Assembly: GCA_036785705.1 (NCBI GenBank)
Contig: JAWUZG010000052.1
Location: 2,852,001-2,916,000, forward strand
Length of the DNA: 64,000 nt
From: Acanthornis magna
Lineage: Eukaryota > Chordata > Aves > Passeriformes > Acanthizidae
Direction: 5' to 3'
Made by a program: the position numbers and the translations under genes. Numbering within the stretch: the first letter of the stretch is position 1; each line of letters starts with the position of its first letter. Under the pieces are notes generated by a model. It saw only the letters and a list, made by a program, of their open reading frames with translations. It did not search any database and was not told the DNA's origin. Shown one piece after another: positions 61,175 to 64,000 of this stretch.

Positions 61175-62247
61175 GTAAGTATTTCAACTATTTTTATGTA
61201 TTCACCTTAGCAGTTAAATCTCTGCTATGTTGCTCTGCCTTACTGCACATAATACTTCAGATTCCTCTATATATTGGCCTTGATTTGCCATTGCTGCTTG
61301 ATCTGAGACGGTCATTGTCTGCTAGCAGTCAATCAGCAGCTGACTCAGAGAATGACAAAACTCTTCTATAAAGTCCAAAAAGTAATTTTTTCCATGTGCA
61401 GGCAATAAATATTCTCAACAGCTACTAGATTTATTTGGATCAATGAATAAAATCTAAGTTCAGTTTCAAATATTTTTAACTACTGTAATTAACACTTGCC
61501 CTTCACATAAATCTGATATAGACATACTGGTCATAAGCTGGAATTTTTACAGGCAGAAGTAATACAACTCATAATCACTGAAAGTGAGATTTATATAAGT
61601 TTTGCACAGCTGCTATTGAGTATTTGGCATTAATTTTCTCAGAAGCATTTCAAATGTCCTTTTAAACGCCAACCAAAGGTTGGTTTGATATGTCCATTTA
61701 ATTAGAAGCTGAAAAATATGATACTTATACTGTTGTCAGGAGCATATTTCATTCAGGGAATGAAATACTTTTGATTGGCTCCTCAATGTGTAGCTGCACT
61801 TCAAGCAACAATTCTGGAGCACAGATAATTGGTGCCCTGCAGTTTCCCCACTGAAAATCAATTGAATTTCCATTATGTTTCAATTGTCTTGCAGTGGGAA
61901 ACATACAGGGTTTCATTGGCTGGTGGTTTTTTTTTTTTTATTACCTTCCACGCTAGAGAATAAAAGTTTTTAATGCTTCTTCCTAGGTAAACTACTAGCA
62001 ACACAAGTAATCAATTCAAACATTCTACTCTGCATGAAACTCTTATCCCAAAAGGGCAAGTAATCTTCTCCTGTATTGTACTGATTTTCTCATACTTCCA
62101 AGCCTTGCCTCATTCACCATGGTCTGCAGATATTTTTGCAATGTATTCTTCACCTAGTACTTCATGTGGAAATGAAAATGAAATCTGCAAGCTGCAGATT
62201 GAGATGCAAAAATGCAAATCGGGTGTGAGCCTGAGACAAGAGGCGTT

Positions 62248-62251
62248 GAAC
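62248..62251. repeat. target-site duplication, left copy
   Basis: GAAC directly before the LTR; repeated at 62786-62789. Confidence 0.65.
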
Positions 62252-62785
62252 TGTCAACCTTTGGGATAACAAAAGGCACGAAAATGGGTGCCAGCTGAGG
62301 GAATGGACACTGAGAGACACAGCAGGAGCTGGAACTGCTGACCTGTTGGAAGAACTGCTGACCTTTTGGAGATGAAGATGAGTGATGCCAGTGGGGGGGA
62401 TGAGCAATGGAAAGGGAAGGCAGGAGCAGAGAATTGAGGAGGAAGAGTGAAACTGGGTAGACTGTGAGGGTACAAAAGCCCAGGGGGACCTTTGTTGGGA
62501 GTACCTCCTTGGAGGCACCAGCTCGGACTGTTTCTGTGTTACTGCGCTGTGAGCAAATAGCTTTATGGAGAGAGACATCGGAGATTCCGCCATGGGAAAG
62601 CCGGGGTGGAGCCCATCAGGGAATCTCTAGTGAATATGGGGTGCGGGGGGAGCCAAGCGGAACCTGTGGGGTCATTGGAACTGCTGCTGCAAAGGGCCTT
62701 CGGTTCCAGCAGTGATGGTCCCTGGCGGAGCGACTGCCACAGTCTGTGAATGGTCAGATCGGGAAGTTTCCTTAATACAATAACA
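62252..62785 (+). mobile_element. solo LTR, class I-like
   Basis: The 534-base element runs from TGTCAACCTTTGG to ATACAATAACA. It contains GGGTACAAAAGCCC (TATA-like, about 62470), 'GTGAGCAAATAGC' where a polyadenylation signal is expected, and a U5 with 'GCCGGGGTGGAGCCC' and 'GAAGTTTCCTTAATAC'. It is flanked by identical GAAC 4-mers, the duplication size of class I elements. I recognise the end as a songbird LTR family. No internal region is present. Confidence 0.82.
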
Positions 62786-62789
62786 GAAC
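62786..62789. repeat. target-site duplication, right copy
   Basis: GAAC, identical to 62248-62251. Confidence 0.65.
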
Positions 62790-64000
62790 CAGCTTCTCAA
62801 TTACTCATTTGTGCTGCCAAATGATGTGCCATATAAAAATGAATGCAGGACAGACTGAAGAAAGGGCTTGTTATCACCGCTTTATATTTTATTTACAGCA
62901 ACTGCTTTCACCTTATTAGACTGCTCAAGACCTGACATCCATGTTGACTTCTTACTCTTCTTCAACTCAGAATGGTCAGCACTGAAGAAAATTCTTATAG
63001 TCATCAGGAGAAAGTTGGATGAATGTATCTCTGCGTAATCAAACAAGCTTTACCAAGCAAAAGTATCCAACCATGATCTTTCTTATTTTAGTGACAGCCT
63101 TTGGAAACAAAGCACAATGATATTTAACTGTCTGGTCAGAGCAAACACAGGTGGCATTCGGGAAATAAAGGAGTAAAGGAAAAACTAGTGTTTTATTAGA
63201 TCAGGTCAATTGAAATAGAATGTTCTTCAAATGGAGAACTGTGTTATTAACAGCAGTCTCCCATGCTTTATACTGATATTGCTATGTGACTAGAAAAGTC
63301 AGGGGAAAGGCAAGCATTATTTTAAGCCTCAATCAGGTAACAGAATAAAAGACTTCTGGAGAGAGAAAAATTGGTGTATAATCTTGAAATCAAAGTTCCA
63401 GCAATGTGGTCTACCACCACTTTCCAGTATAAAGAGACATCATTTATGATTCTGAAAACTTCACTTAACATTTTCAAGGTATATTTTGAATACATTCTCC
63501 CTCCGTAATGCTGAAGAGTTAGATCAAACACTTGCTTCCATAAACTTATGTGTGCCAAATTCCTAATTTAATTCACAAAGTATAACCAATGACGTACTAA
63601 TGGATGCTACATTAATATGGCTATAGAAACAATATTACCTTAATTAAAACTTTGTAAATGCTGTAATTAAGGTATTCAGTGACAGCTGCCTTTGCTGTCC
63701 CTTAGCTTCACCCAGAGTCTCTCAGCACTACTTATTTTGGAATCAGCCGCTGCATGGATGCAGGAAGAGCCATCTGTTGGTATTATTTAAATGTTAACTG
63801 AAAGAGGTTCCAAAGAATTGCTCCTAATATTTAAAAAACTATTTTTTTTTTTTTTAATTGTGTCTGACTTTGGCAGAATGTATGTCATTAGACCTTAAAA
63901 ATGAATGCATCTTTGACTTTGGGTCTGACTGATGTGCTCAACCAACACAGAATCAGAACAATACCATTGTCAGACATTACCACTGTCTTACCTGCATAGG
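62790..64000. other. unassigned AT-rich DNA
   Basis: About 1.2 kb to the window end. No gene, LINE or LTR recognised; a poly-T run lies at 63843-63856. Confidence 0.5.

Larger units (their letters stand above)
58501..62247. other. unassigned AT-rich DNA
   Basis: About 3.7 kb without a proven gene. It may include upstream remains of the class I pol relic. Exon-like candidates at 58959-59021 and 61124-61174 are listed separately. A 109-codon plus-strand frame at 60528-60857 has no recognised domain. Confidence 0.45.

Noticed and set aside
1..64000. CRISPR arrays, operons, ribosome binding sites, tRNA or rRNA genes
   Set aside because: The sequence is vertebrate nuclear DNA; no spaced identical repeats, tRNA cloverleaf boxes or rRNA blocks were seen.

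Overview
This window looks like vertebrate, and specifically bird, nuclear DNA, most likely from a songbird. It is AT-rich and gene-poor, with no operon-like coding density. It carries CR1 LINE 3' ends, including the usual terminal TGATTCTATG-type repeat, and several long terminal repeats (LTRs) whose sequence and layout match ERVL-type and class I/II LTR families I know from passerine genomes. That assignment is from memory, not from a search. I could not prove any intact host protein-coding gene; the window is probably intergenic or a stretch of large introns.

The main feature is a truncated class II (betaretrovirus-like) endogenous provirus on the minus strand, about 17160-23021. Read on the minus strand it has a 5' LTR, a tRNA-Trp-like primer binding site, gag (matrix, a Pro/Ala/Gly-rich segment, capsid, one CCHC zinc knuckle), a dUTPase-like domain, protease, reverse transcriptase with YMDD, RNase H, and an integrase that stops inside its catalytic core. 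The 3' part of integrase, env and the 3' LTR are missing. All genes are broken by stops or frameshifts. Both expected -1 frameshift sites survive as perfect slippery heptamers exactly where the frames change: GGGAAAT between gag and pro, AAATTTT between pro and pol.

Layout: 1-7120, mostly unassigned AT-rich DNA with a short LTR (559-792) and a CR1 3' end (3451-3582). 7125-9860, two solo LTRs, the second with a perfect 5-base target-site duplication. 9866-17156, unassigned DNA with GT-rich and A-rich simple repeats and a CR1 end. 17160-23021, the provirus. 24275-25028, another LTR. 25029-33795, nothing recognised. 33796-35553, a CR1 split by a 1.3-kb ERVL-type LTR. 35554-43544, nothing firm. 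43545-48176, three CR1 copies, one about 1.2 kb with a reverse transcriptase remnant. 51315-52298, a GC-rich LTR. 57840-58500, a heavily decayed class I (gammaretrovirus-like) pol relic on the minus strand, visible only by frame-by-frame reading. 62252-62785, a solo LTR with a 4-base target-site duplication.

Nothing here works together as a pathway. The window is a record of repeated retroelement insertion at different ages. A few short segments between 56 and 61.2 kb have exon-like splice signals with a single open frame. They are listed as candidates, with the caveat that some lie close to the class I pol relic.
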